From assembly GCA_031216915.1 (NCBI GenBank), contig CM062289.1, forward strand, positions 446,424,910 through 446,488,909: DNA of 64,000 nucleotides. Direction: 5' to 3'. The notes beneath the pieces are model-generated. The model was given only the letters and a program-made list of their open reading frames with translations. It searched no databases and was not told where the DNA came from. Below, one piece after another: positions 32,384-42,261 of this stretch. Positions within the stretch are counted from its first letter, which is position 1. Each line of letters starts with the position of its first letter. This stretch comes from Pictodentalium vernedei (taxonomy: Eukaryota; Mollusca; Scaphopoda; Dentaliida; Dentaliidae). The translations under genes and the position numbers were made by a program.

Positions 32384-32689
32384 ATACATGTACAACAGAA
32401 TAATTTGAATAAATGCTCAGTTTGTCTCCAGAATACAGGAAAGTGACATTATCTGTGTTAAATGAACACTCCCTAACACTGAGTAGGTGTTACCAGCAAA
32501 GTGGCTGTACAATTAACAGGGTTTCGCTGTACTTAAAACTTTTAATTTCTGTTACACAGCAATGAATGTGGTTCAACAAAAATAAAAATTTTGATGCATT
32601 TATTCTTAAAAATCAATGACTTTTAAGGCTAATGCCCAGATTTCAATCACTCTGAAGGTCTAATTGAAAACACATTTTCAATTTAACTG

Positions 32690-33055
32690 GTTGAGTAGAA
32701 GCCACTATCAGGGCTTTCAAAAAATGAGGGTACCAGGGTAAAACCCAACATTTTCTTCTTTTAGCTCATGTTCCATATTCAGTCAAAGGCAAATACTGTT
32801 TTGTTTATATAAATTTGTTTTTTTACAAATTATTGGAGAGTGCATGTGGGCATGGTGCATGTGAGCACTCTCCAATAATTTGTAATAAAACAAAATTTGA
32901 TGCACTAATTCAGACCACGAAAAGTAATCTTCAACCAGATAAGAACTTTAAAGGTTTTTAAGGACCACAATGAACCCTGTGGTTTTTATACCCACCTCTT
33001 AACAATAAGGCAGTTATAGGTGGGTATAACAACCAAAGTGTTCGAGCTAGGACTA
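32690..33055. repeat. Arm partner of 18,650-19,060
   Basis: Hairpin at about 32,815-32,895 pairs ACAAATTATTGGAGAGTGC with its inverse around CATGTGGGCATGGTGCATGTG. Non-coding; holds the empty site of LINE A near 33,055. Confidence 0.6.
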
Positions 33056-33188
33056 TATCCATCAGTAGCAGAGATTGTCTACACTGATAAGGTAAAGGAT
33101 TTAGGAGGTTGGGGTGGTGTTAGCTTGTGAAGTTCTGAAAATCAGATATTCGTTGATATTATGTGCTTTCAGTACAATAGTCTTAATA

Positions 33189-34092
33189 TATATAGACAAT
33201 AAACATATGGTGTGTTTTTATATCTGTGTTATACAACGAGTTGAAATAAGGTTTATTTTTTTGAGGCTTCGCCGAGAAAAAATAAACCATATTTCAACGA
33301 GTTGTATAACACAGATATAAAAACACACTATATGTTTATTGTTTTTATCTGATAACAAACAGACACCCGTCTCGTGCGTCTACCCGACTTATATATGCTT
33401 CCCACAGGCCTCCAAAGAAAACCAGTCTACGAGACAAAAGAAATAGGACAAGACGCATAGAGTTGTGTCCCTTACATTACAAAATCGATGACGGCGATTG
33501 TAAAGTGCGATTGCACTTCTTGCATCATGTAACTGCGCTGGAACAAAATAAATTTCAACTATTTTATTAACAGTAACAAAACGGTGTTTCAGTAGAGTTA
33601 TTCTTTTTTTGACATAGTTCCAGTTTTCTTCCGTGTTTTATGCTGTAGTCCCAATATAACAAATAATTTTGCGTTTGTTTACAATTTTTACGAAGTGTTT
33701 TTTTTTCAGGTAGAGCAGACGAACTTTTAATTAGCGCAGTTCCGCGAGTACTTTTGATCGAGGCCGTGACTATAAATAGTTCGCAGTCGCCGCATACTAA
33801 TTACTATTAACATTCAAGTAATTTCTACAATGTTTTGAAGCAAAATTTTAGGTTGCCTTTATTGAAGCAAAATAAATAAGAAATGACACCATCAGAGGAT
33901 TTTGACAAAGTGCAATAAGCGTACAATTAAAACCTGCCCTGTGATATAACGATGTTTCATGAATGAATGAATGAAAATGGAATTGAAAGAGGTCAGAGGT
34001 CGTTCGCATAAATTATAATTATATACAACACCCGTTGTATATACTTCCAAGTATAAACAACGGTTGTTATACTCTATGGTTATCAGATAAAT
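33189..34092. mobile_element. 0.9-kb right-arm insertion with long hairpin
   Basis: Left-arm sequence around 16,150-16,185 is continuous where this lies. Includes a hairpin of about 60 bp per arm at 33,210-33,345 (TTTTTATATCTGTGTTATAC and its inverse around GGCTTCGCC). TTATCTGATAAC recurs near 33,345 and inverted near 34,080. AT-rich, no transposase, class unknown. Confidence 0.5.
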
Positions 34093-34099
34093 AACGTTA

Positions 34100-34950
34100 T
34101 TTCCAAGCAATACAGAAAATCCACTGAGTACAGAAACTGGCAAGTGACTTAACACCCACCCCCATGCCACCCCTCACTATTGTTTCATTTGGCACCACTT
34201 GCTTGTGCCACAGGTGGGCCAGGTGAGGGTGGGTTTGGGTACAGTTGGGGAGGGCTACCCTCCCCTCCCCCCCCAAAAAAAAACACCAAAAAAAAAAAAC
34301 AAGGGGGTAAACAATATCCTAGCCTCTGTGTCAGAGAGCACAAGCTCCCCTATTGACAAATTATGGTGCCATCACTACCTTGTGCTACAAATGGACCATG
34401 TCCATCACAGAAAATGCAAAGAGTTTAAGAATAATGGTTAAATAGTCACAGACTAAAATGAAATACTCACCAGTTTACCATCTTTTGCAAACATCAACTG
34501 CGAGCTGTATATTTTCTGTTGACTTTTTCCCTCACATCAATGCTTTAAACGGCTGACACGGATATCAAAAACACATGCCGAGACGTGTTTAAAGCAAAAA
34601 TATTTATGGGATACATTCCATGCCTCTTCACAGTCTGTGTCCACATTGTGTCACATATAAACACAATAGAGTTTTAAACAACACCAATACACTATAATCT
34701 GTTGGAAAAGTTTTTCTGTATGAATTAGAAACTAAAGGGCACTCTTCCAAGATACAAGCCTCTATTCCAATGTATGTGTGACAAGTGATGTCCTTTAACA
34801 TTATACACAAACAGCAGATGTCACTAGCACTAAAAATTCTTGAATGACCAAAATGTTTTACCTGTAAACCTAATAGTCATATAGCCAGGAGTGCATTTTG
34901 CGATATTTCGTGGCCAAAAGGTATGTGAAGATTTTTAGAATCGTCATTGT
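34100..34950. other. Gene-free arm sequence
   Basis: Mirrors 15,440-16,140 and part of 14,770-15,190. Contains the empty sites for the left-arm MITE at 15,187 and SINE at 14,802. Short frames are not preserved between arms. Confidence 0.5.
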
Positions 34951-35201
34951 CTAACCCTTTACCTAACGAATCGCCCACATCCACCCACGTAATATGCAAA
35001 TTGAGCAATTGAAAAAATTAATTTTTTCAAAATAGTTCAACAAAACCATATCATGTGACCCCCTCATTGGAACAAGCTCATTGTGCTTGTTCCAATGAGG
35101 AGTCACATGATATGGTTTTGTTGAAATTTTTGGAAAAAAATTAAAAAAATGATATTTAAAATATTAAATTTTGATATCATCTGCATTGGGTAAAGGGTTA
35201 A
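34951..35201. mobile_element. piggyBac-like foldback MITE
   Basis: From CTAACCCTTTACCTAAC to GGGTAAAGGGTTAA, with central hairpin ACCATATCATGTGACCCCC / CATTGGAACAAGCTCATTG. The left arm at 14,767-14,785 reads GATCCGTTAGGTAATGACG, retaining eight bases that match this element's end, as if it was once occupied and then lost most of the element. Confidence 0.65.
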
Positions 35202-35512
35202 TGGATCAGAGTACTAAATTCTTGTGAGTCATACCTCGTCCAGTTTTCAGAAAATCACGTATTTCCATATTTTCAGGGCTCTTTTTTCAGAAATTCTCTG
35301 AAAATGAGATTTTGGCATATATCAGTTCTCAAAAACATGACAGAGAGCCAACTCCAGCGTGCTTTTGTAGCGAAAAGGCATTAAATGGTCATTATGGGTG
35401 AAATTATTGAGTTTTCGATATACAACATCATGTCGGGATGATAACATAATATGTTGAACAAAGATTATTCCTCATATATGACAATTTGCAGAAAGTAGCC
35501 CATTAACAAAAC

Positions 35513-35729
35513 CAGATAATAAGTAGACTGTCATCTGAAAAATGAGGTCCCCAGAGGGTGAATTTAGTGATGCTACCCTGCACAGCAGGGTAGCATCACT
35601 AAATTTACCCTCTGTGAATCTCAATCTGAAGCAGGGTCTCAAACCTAAACAAAAAGTGGTACCCAGAGGATAAATTGGCCCTCTGGGGACCTCATTCTGC
35701 AAATGCCAGACTACTTATTTTCAGGCCTG
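35513..35729. mobile_element. hAT-type foldback MITE
   Basis: CAGATAATAAGTAGACTG ... CAGTCTACTTATT-like ends, finishing TTTCAGGCCTG; hairpin around GATGCTACCCTGCACAGCAG. Absent from the left arm at about 14,500. The target duplication is degenerate. Same family as 628-880. Confidence 0.65.
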
Positions 35730-35817
35730 CCGTTCAGTGGATAATTGCATGTGCAGTTGCATGGATCTGGATGAATTATGTATCAAAAACTACAAAAAAC
35801 ACTTTGGCAACCATATA

Positions 35818-36513
35818 ATAATAACACTTTGGCCAGCCGAGGATTTGTCGCGGTTCTCGGACGAGAAGGCCTTGGTTACCCCTGAACTCCCAACTGCCTC
35901 CCTGTTCCCACGCTTCTCCTCTCCTCCCAACATTCGGAGACGAACTGCTTGATGACATCCCTTGCCCCATTCTTCCCAATCTCTCCGATTAGCACATTAA
36001 CCCTCTCCTTTGAGTCTCCCCCTAACCACATGTCCTTCATTTTCCCATCCCACTTCCCCATTATACTCCCAGTGAATCTCATTCTTTTAGACTGATACTT
36101 TGGGCATTCTAGAAGGAAGTGTTCCAGGGTCTCCACCACGCCCAAATTACACATCTGGCACTCCCTTTCACCGTCTTTCCCAATTTTTCCCCTCAGCTCC
36201 AGGGATCGCGACCTCAGCTTGAACAGCAGTGACCCCCCAAAGGTGCCATCAAGGTACTCTTCAAAACCTGGCCTCTCTTTATCACGCAGGCCACCCAAAG
36301 ACCTCTTTGATTTGACCCCCTCTCGCCAATTACGGTTACAATCCTCCATGACCCTTTCTCTGACGATTTTTTTACCCTGGTTTGCCCCAATGTCCAGGTC
36401 CGAGATCTCCAATGAGTAGTTCTCTACTAGCTCCCTCACTTGGACCATCCACCCCGTTTTGATATTTGAGTTGAAAATTTGCAGGAACATTACTTTACAC
36501 CATTGGCAATCAA
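35818..36513 (-). mobile_element. 5'-truncated LINE, family A
   Basis: About 700 bp; flanked by ATATA (35,813-35,817 and 36,514-36,518) with the empty site in the left arm near 14,410. Confidence 0.85.
35876..36513 (-). pseudogene. LINE RT C-terminal fragment, open
   Basis: About 210 codons stay open (the frame enters from flanking DNA at 36,532). Contains the zinc-finger-like CQMCNLGVVETLEHFLLECP and the tail DVIKQFVSECWEERR seen at the end of the 16,305-18,575 ORF. Lacks the catalytic RT domain. Its longer open frame suggests it is younger than 31,623-32,383. Confidence 0.75.
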
Positions 36514-36789
36514 ATATACCAATTCTCTTCATACAATGAAATATTTAGTACAGACAATTGTCATTTACTTAACCCTCCCCCTATTTTTGGATAAACCGCT
36601 TGGGATGGGATGAGTAAATTTTATCAGTTTATTACTCCAGTAATGTGTTTTTTTGGCCATGATAATGATCTACAACTCCATGTGATATGTATCCCTGATT
36701 AAGAATATGTGGTATAACTTATGGTGGCATTTAGAATGAAGCCTGTGCAATTACCGATCATGTTAATTGTACATTATGTACCCAGACAT

Positions 36790-37160
36790 CCCCCATTTGG
36801 GAGGGGGGGGCATAAGTGATGTTATAGTCATGTGACCCTGTGGTGCCATGTTGGGTTTTCATGGTAGGCCATGTGGTGGCCATGTTGTAATGCAATTACC
36901 ATAGTGATACGTCACATGCCAGTGTGCATGCGCTGCGTGTGTTGTTAGGGGTGATGCATGTTTCAGTTCCCACCATCTTAGTTTCTCTAGTAGCACGTGG
37001 CTGCTGTGTTACCTAAAACCTTCCTACGGGAAAGGGGATTTGTTTAAAGAGAAGTAAATCTAAATTCCACAAAGAGCCTGACAATCCTTTCAAATCACAA
37101 AAAACACCTAAAACTAACAAAACAGACTTTTTGGGGTACGGATAACCCCATTTTGGGCAT
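36790..37160. other. Right-arm sequence without partner
   Basis: Includes repeated GGTGGCCATGTTG-like phrases and no gene. The last 40 bases pair with 11,490-11,530. Confidence 0.4.
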
Positions 37161-37162
37161 AT

Positions 37163-37700
37163 AAGCAGCACTGGCAATCCAGAAAATCAAGGAGTGCAAA
37201 ACAGTTGCCCTCCTCAGATTGCTTGGGAGTGCAATTGCACCTGAAATTTTCAACGCAAAAACTTGTATGCTATTTTGGTTATATTTACTTCAAGGTAATT
37301 CATATAGTGACTGAAAAATTGTACTACATAGTGGAAAAATTGGCGCACACATCTTCTCATTATTCAAAATGTTGCATTCAATTCTTATGTGACTGTCTTC
37401 TATACTCAAAATCTATTGGAATGCGACACAGAATGAGTAATGAATTATTGCGAATCAATGCAACATTGATAAATCGTCCCCTGAGTTCCAATGCGTTCTC
37501 TGTGCCAGTAGGCTGCCAGTAGGGTGTCAGTAGGCTGCCAGTAGGTGTCAGTAGGCTGCCAGTAGGCACAGAGAACACACTGGAACTCAGGGGACGAAAT
37601 TATAACAGATTTTAAAGGCAGCCTCAAACAGGTCTGGCATTCCAGAAAATCAAAATTGCCCACCTCAATTTTTTTCTAAAGAATGCCAGGCCTGTAGAAG
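37163..37700. mobile_element. Foldback insertion with long hairpin core
   Basis: Splits sequence continuous in the left arm at about 11,485-11,500. Core at about 37,468-37,602: CGTCCCCTGAGTTCCAATG and its inverse, separated by repeats of AGTAGGCTGCCAGTAGG and GTGTC. The same stem recurs near 61,715 and 61,983. Non-coding. Confidence 0.55.
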
Positions 37701-37789
37701 AGAAGTTTTCTGGTTCGGATTCCAGCAGAATTCTCAGATAGAATTACCCAAATAGACCTGATAATTGTTTATGTGGCTTTCGATATACA

Positions 37790-38520
37790 AGAAGATTTTT
37801 ATACATTATTTCCCATATTGCACTAAATTGAAATTCAGGCTCCCATGGAGAGCCCAAATATTAACCAATGGACTTGAGTTGCACAAATTTTAATTCAACC
37901 CCAGTACGGATTCTGTATACCATAAAATAAAAGAGTCTAACTAGTGTTTCTGGAAAAGAAGAGTTTTAAAGATTATTCCTCATATTGGACTAAGTTAAAA
38001 TTTGGGCTTCAATAGGGAGCCCAAATATTAACCCAGGGACCTGGTTTGAACAAACTTAGATCTGACTTCCCTAAGAATACTGTATACCAAATATTAAAAG
38101 ATTCTGACAGGTGGATCTGAAGAAGAAGATTTTTAAAGATTGGCCTCCTCCCCCCCCCCCCCCCCCCACCCCCCCCCCCCCCCCCCCACATTGCACTTAC
38201 CGGGTGGTTAAAGTTCGGGCCCCCACAGGAAGGCGGACCCAAATATTAACTGAGGGACTTGATTTGAACACTCTTGAATCTGACCCTCATAATAATGATG
38301 TATGCCAAACATTAAAAGATTCTGACTGGTGGGCTCTGAAGAAGAAGATTGTTAAAGATTTTTCCCCATATTACCCTAAATAAAAACTCAGGCTGTATTG
38401 AGCCCAAATATGAACCAAGTGGCTTAATTTTAACAAACTTGTATCTAACACTCCAGTGGATGTGTATCGCAAATATCAAAAGATTCTGATCAGTGGTTCT
38501 GGAGAAGAAATTTTTAAAAA
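37790..38520 (+). repeat. Degenerate tandem repeat, unit about 170 bp
   Basis: Each unit includes AAAGATTATTCCTCATATTG, GGGCTCCCATAGGGAGCCC-like dyads, AAATATTAACCCAGGGAC and CCAAATATTAAAAGATTCTG. About four units, interrupted by a poly-C tract at 38,150-38,187. Left-arm partners lie at 6,760-6,848, 8,149-8,377 and about 450-560. Confidence 0.7.
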
Positions 38521-39142
38521 ATTTTGCAACCCCCCCCCCCCCTACAGAACACCCCCAACAGAACCGATGGCAATTTCTTTTACCATTCCATTCTACTGGT
38601 CCTTAGGATACTTCATACCAACATATTTCTATTTTTAGCTCCTGGGGTTCCCATGGGGACACAGAGAAAATATTTTGTAGGAATCAAGTACATGTGACTC
38701 AATAGTACAACATACCAAATTTGGTTCAAATGGGACCATCAGTTCAGAAAATAGGAATTTTGGGCTGGACCAAAAATCTTGTCTCTCCCATTACAACAAA
38801 TTTGATTTCACAGCTCAAAAGTAAGCCCCATACCAAATCAAGTCAATGTACCCACTGTTTCATGAGAAGAATAATGTTACAAAATTTTGGAGCATTTTCC
38901 CTCCACTCGCTCCCTATGGGGCTGGGAAGTTGATTTGAACAAAAACAAAATGCAATGTCAGAACAAGCATTCACCTCAAATTTAACTTAAATCAGTTCAG
39001 TGGTTTTGGAGGAGAAGGTGCGAACACCATGACAACAGATGGTGAGTGATCACTATAGCTCATCCTGACTATCAGTCAAGTGAGCTAAAAATAAACCTCA
39101 TATTTATATATTTGCTGCAGCTTAATCCTTGAGGGTCATGAT

Positions 39143-39393
39143 CAAGTCTGGAAGTAAGCAGACTGTCATCTGCAGAATGAGGTCCCCAAAGGGTGGATTT
39201 AGATGCTACCCTGCACAGCAGGGAATCATCACTGAATTTACCCTCTGTGAACCTCAATCTGAATCAAGGTCTCAAGCCTAAACAGAAAGAGGTGCCCTGA
39301 GAATAAATTGGCCCACTGTATGGGATTGTATCAGCAAACTCACCCTCTCGGGATCTCATTCTGCAAATGACAGATTGCTTATTTCCAAGCTTG
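39143..39393. mobile_element. hAT-type foldback MITE (right copy)
   Basis: CAAGTCTGGAAGTAAGCAG ... inverse of CAAGCTTGGAAATAAGCAA; degenerate 8-bp flanks GTCATGAT and GTCAAGTT. Partner of 5,649-6,092 without the SINE. Confidence 0.65.
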
Positions 39394-40543
39394 GTCAAGT
39401 TCCAATTGTTTTGAGTTTCTTGTAGAACACCTATACCAATATACAGTAAAACCTGTCTTGAGAGACCACTGTCTTGAGAGACCAACTGTCTTGAGACACG
39501 ACATCTGCCAGGCACCGATTGGTTTTACTCTATAATGGACCTGCTATGGGAGACCACCTGTCTTGAGAGACCATTGTGACATGGTACCAACTTGTATTTT
39601 ATGCCATAATGGACCTGTCTTGAGAGACCGCCCCTTTGAAGACTGAAACCATGACAAAAACTTTTTACCTGTACTGGAATTGGAAAATCCATTGTGGTTA
39701 TACTAGCATAATTAAAAGTATGAAAAGCTCTTAATTGGGTTTCAATTGCTATTCAGTTACATAACTCATTAAAGACTGAGATGTTTTTATAAGACCCCTG
39801 TGAAAAGATTAGGATTAAATTGCTGAATAAACAATTTCATACATACCTGAAATGTGACAGATAGGATTATAAAAATAAATTTGTGTTGAAAATCTTCAAT
39901 GAAGATTTTCAACACTAATTTCTTTTTATAATTTTTATAACAGTCCATTTCAATTTGTTACAAAAACTTCATAAAAAATAACAACTACAAAGTAATTACA
40001 AAAATCCATTCTTCTCCAATTCTGAATTTTGTGGTTGGTTATTCACTGACTTGAGAAAACCTGAAACCTGTTATGAGAGACCACCTGTCTTGAGAGGGTG
40101 CGCAGACATTTCCCCATCGGACTTTTCCCCATCCGGACATTTCACCATCGGACAATTCCCCATCCGGACATTTCCCCATCGAGGGCGGACATTTCCCCAT
40201 CAGCATTCCCCCATCAGAGGTGGACATTTCCCCACCGGAGGCGGACATTTCCCCATTGGATATTAACACCTTTCCTCGTCAAGGGTGGACATTTACCCAT
40301 CAGAGGTGGACAGAGGTTCTTTTATAGCTCGAAAAAACATCTCGGCATATGGTATAGGCATTAGCACATTTTAGCACAATCTGAATTTCACAACAATGAA
40401 AACACAACATCAATAATAAAAAACAAGAATTTTTATCTGGTTACAAGTGTATGTATATATGTATAAAAATATGTTTGCTTATAAATCTCTTACACCATTC
40501 ACACTTCTGACTCCAGAGCGTGAGCGTGAGCATCTCGACTGAC

Positions 40544-41104
40544 ATGGAAATACCAGCTAGACTAGAGAAAGCCATATCGGCTCTGGGCGTCTCTTGCCCT
40601 ATCTCCTGGACTATCCAGGAAAAAGGCAAGAGCGTCCATCTGACCTTGGATTTCACCATTGAAGAGAACAATACACCACCCTCTTCGGGGAGAGGTAGTA
40701 CCTTTGGAGAGAGGATCCCCTCTCCCACTGGTTCTCACCCGAAGAGGCACGGAGGCCCTGAAAAGAGTGAGAGGAAGAAAAAGAAGAGCCCTTCGACCAA
40801 GCGCAGGAGCGCCCTGCGCCTGGAGGCCTTCCGGAATAGGAAGAAAGAGATGAGCGAGAGGATGGAGGTCCTGGAGGCAGCTGCCAGTTCCCCTCCTAGT
40901 CCACTAGTACTCCCAACCAACTGCCAGCTCCTGAGCCGGTACTGTTGGATGAGGAACGTCTGGTGGAGACTGAGGAGGAACCGGAGGTTGCCTTTTCACC
41001 ACCTCCCACCCCTCACTCCCCACTTCCTTCTCTACCAGACAGCCCGGGTGTGTCAATCTCAGCAATACAGCCACCTAAGTCTGCAGTCACCGCCGAAGAA
41101 ATAA
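40544..41104 (+). CDS. Basic ORF of the nested DNA element, N-terminal part
   Basis: About 186 codons from the first ATG; the frame also opens eight codons upstream at GTG. N-terminal block LEKAISALGVSCPISW followed by a VHLTLDF strand looks like a small conserved domain. Then comes a strongly basic stretch (ERKKKKSPSTKRRSALRLEA, about residues 80-105) resembling a nuclear localisation or nucleic-acid-binding region. The likely continuation lies in a second overlapping frame at 40,945-41,241, so the gene appears frameshifted between about 40,880 and 40,940. Function unknown; no DDE motif or transposase signature. Confidence 0.45.
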   Translation: MEIPARLEKAISALGVSCPISWTIQEKGKSVHLTLDFTIEENNTPPSSGRGSTFGERIPSPTGSHPKRHGGPEKSERKKKKSPSTKRRSALRLEAFRNRKKEMSERMEVLEAAASSPPSPLVLPTNCQLLSRYCWMRNVWWRLRRNRRLPFHHLPPLTPHFLLYQTARVCQSQQYSHLSLQSPPKK

Positions 41105-41241
41105 GGAGAGTAATAGAGATGGGAAAGCAAGCAGTTGAGATGGGAAACCGAATCGCCTCCGAAACCCACAAGTTCAGGGAACAATCCGAGGCAAATTCCA
41201 AAAAGGAATTAGATGCAATCCAGTCACTAAACTCAACATAG
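40945..41241 (+). pseudogene. C-terminal part of the nested element ORF, other frame
   Basis: About 98 codons: an acidic then Pro/Ser-rich stretch followed by a probable amphipathic helix (EEIRRVIEMGKQAVEMGNRI). A short Lys/Arg-rich tail continues after the stop. Composition and position suggest it belonged to the same protein as 40,544-41,104. Confidence 0.4.
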
Positions 41242-42261
41242 TCGACTTCCACATCGCAATCTCAACCACCTCCAAAGAAAAAGAGCCGGAAGAAGCCTAG
41301 ATGGAGTTAAGCCACCTCCCTCCTTCCTTTTCCTCCTCCACCGTGCCTTGACATCCTACAACAACAACAAACAGCTAACGAGGGCCTGCCCCAAATCACC
41401 CCTGCGCGCCTGCGGCACGCAAAACCATTTCGTTCGAATCTCTTACACATGCTTCTTGTTGAGTTGTTTGATAAACACTGATGCATTCATTGACATTTGC
41501 TTCAATGAAGACACGACTGTTTATCAATCAACTTAACAATATTTTTGAACGAAAGAAGCTTGACAGAAAGAACAAATATTAAAATTGCAATGAAAACATC
41601 CATATTGTTCAATCCACTTGTGTGATAAAAACTGATGTATTCATTGAATTTCACATCAATGAAGACATGACCGTTTATCAATCATCTCAACAAAAACGTT
41701 AACTGTAAATTGCTACGAAAACAGAACACAAATGTCTTATAAACACTTTTTATAGAGTTGTTTGATAAACACTGATGCATTCATTGACATTTCCTTTAAT
41801 GAAGACACCACTGTTTATCAATCAACTCAACAATATCTTTGAACAAAAGTAGCTTCTCAGAGAGAACAAATAAAAATATATAAATACTGTTAAATCCTGA
41901 TTAGGTTTAACCCCGTCAATTGTAGAGATAAAAGCACATTAATCGAACAATTCAAACAACATTACCCATGTCGGTTTAATAAAAAGGGAATGATACACAA
42001 CAAATCAATAGGAAAATTTCAAACAGACGGACCCACAAAAAATTAAGATATGAATGGTGAAAAGTCTGCGTGGGGAATTGTCCATTTTTCTATTAAGCAG
42101 AATGGGGTAATGTCCGATGGGGAAATGTCCGGCCTAAATGGGATGGGGTAATGTCCGGATGGGGAAATGTCCGATGGGTAAATGTCCGGCGACCCTTGAG
42201 AGACCACTTTTGTGTGGCCCAAAGGGCGGTCTCTCAAGACAGGTTCTACTGTACATGCTTT

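Larger units (their letters stand above)
40096..42195. mobile_element. Nested 2.1-kb DNA element with iterated subterminal motif
   Basis: Ends GGGTGCGCAGACATTTCCCC and, inverted, GGGTCGCCGGACATTTACCC; flanked by TTGAGA (40,090-40,095 and 42,196-42,201). The motif GGACATTTCCCCATC is repeated about ten times just inside the left end (40,105-40,310) and about five times inverted inside the right end (42,095-42,190), like transposase-binding iterons. It carries a basic ORF, not a recognisable transposase. Also inside are three copies of a unit around TTGATAAACACTGATGCATT (41,460-41,840). Superfamily unknown. Confidence 0.6.
39444..42251. mobile_element. Tc1/mariner-like non-autonomous element (host of a nested element)
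   Basis: Begins CAGTAAAACCTGTCTTGAGA and ends with the inverse of CAGTAGAACCTGTCTTGAGA; flanked by TA on both sides. The left arm near 5,605 has the empty TA site. CAGT ends and a TA target fit Tc1/mariner. The terminal motif TGTCTTGAGAGACC recurs several times inside (39,460-39,640 and 40,070-40,095). No transposase was found outside or inside the nested element. Confidence 0.7.

Noticed and set aside
40051-40364. Pro/His-rich overlapping frames near 40.1-40.3 kb
   Set aside because: All arise from the GGACATTTCCCCATC iterons.
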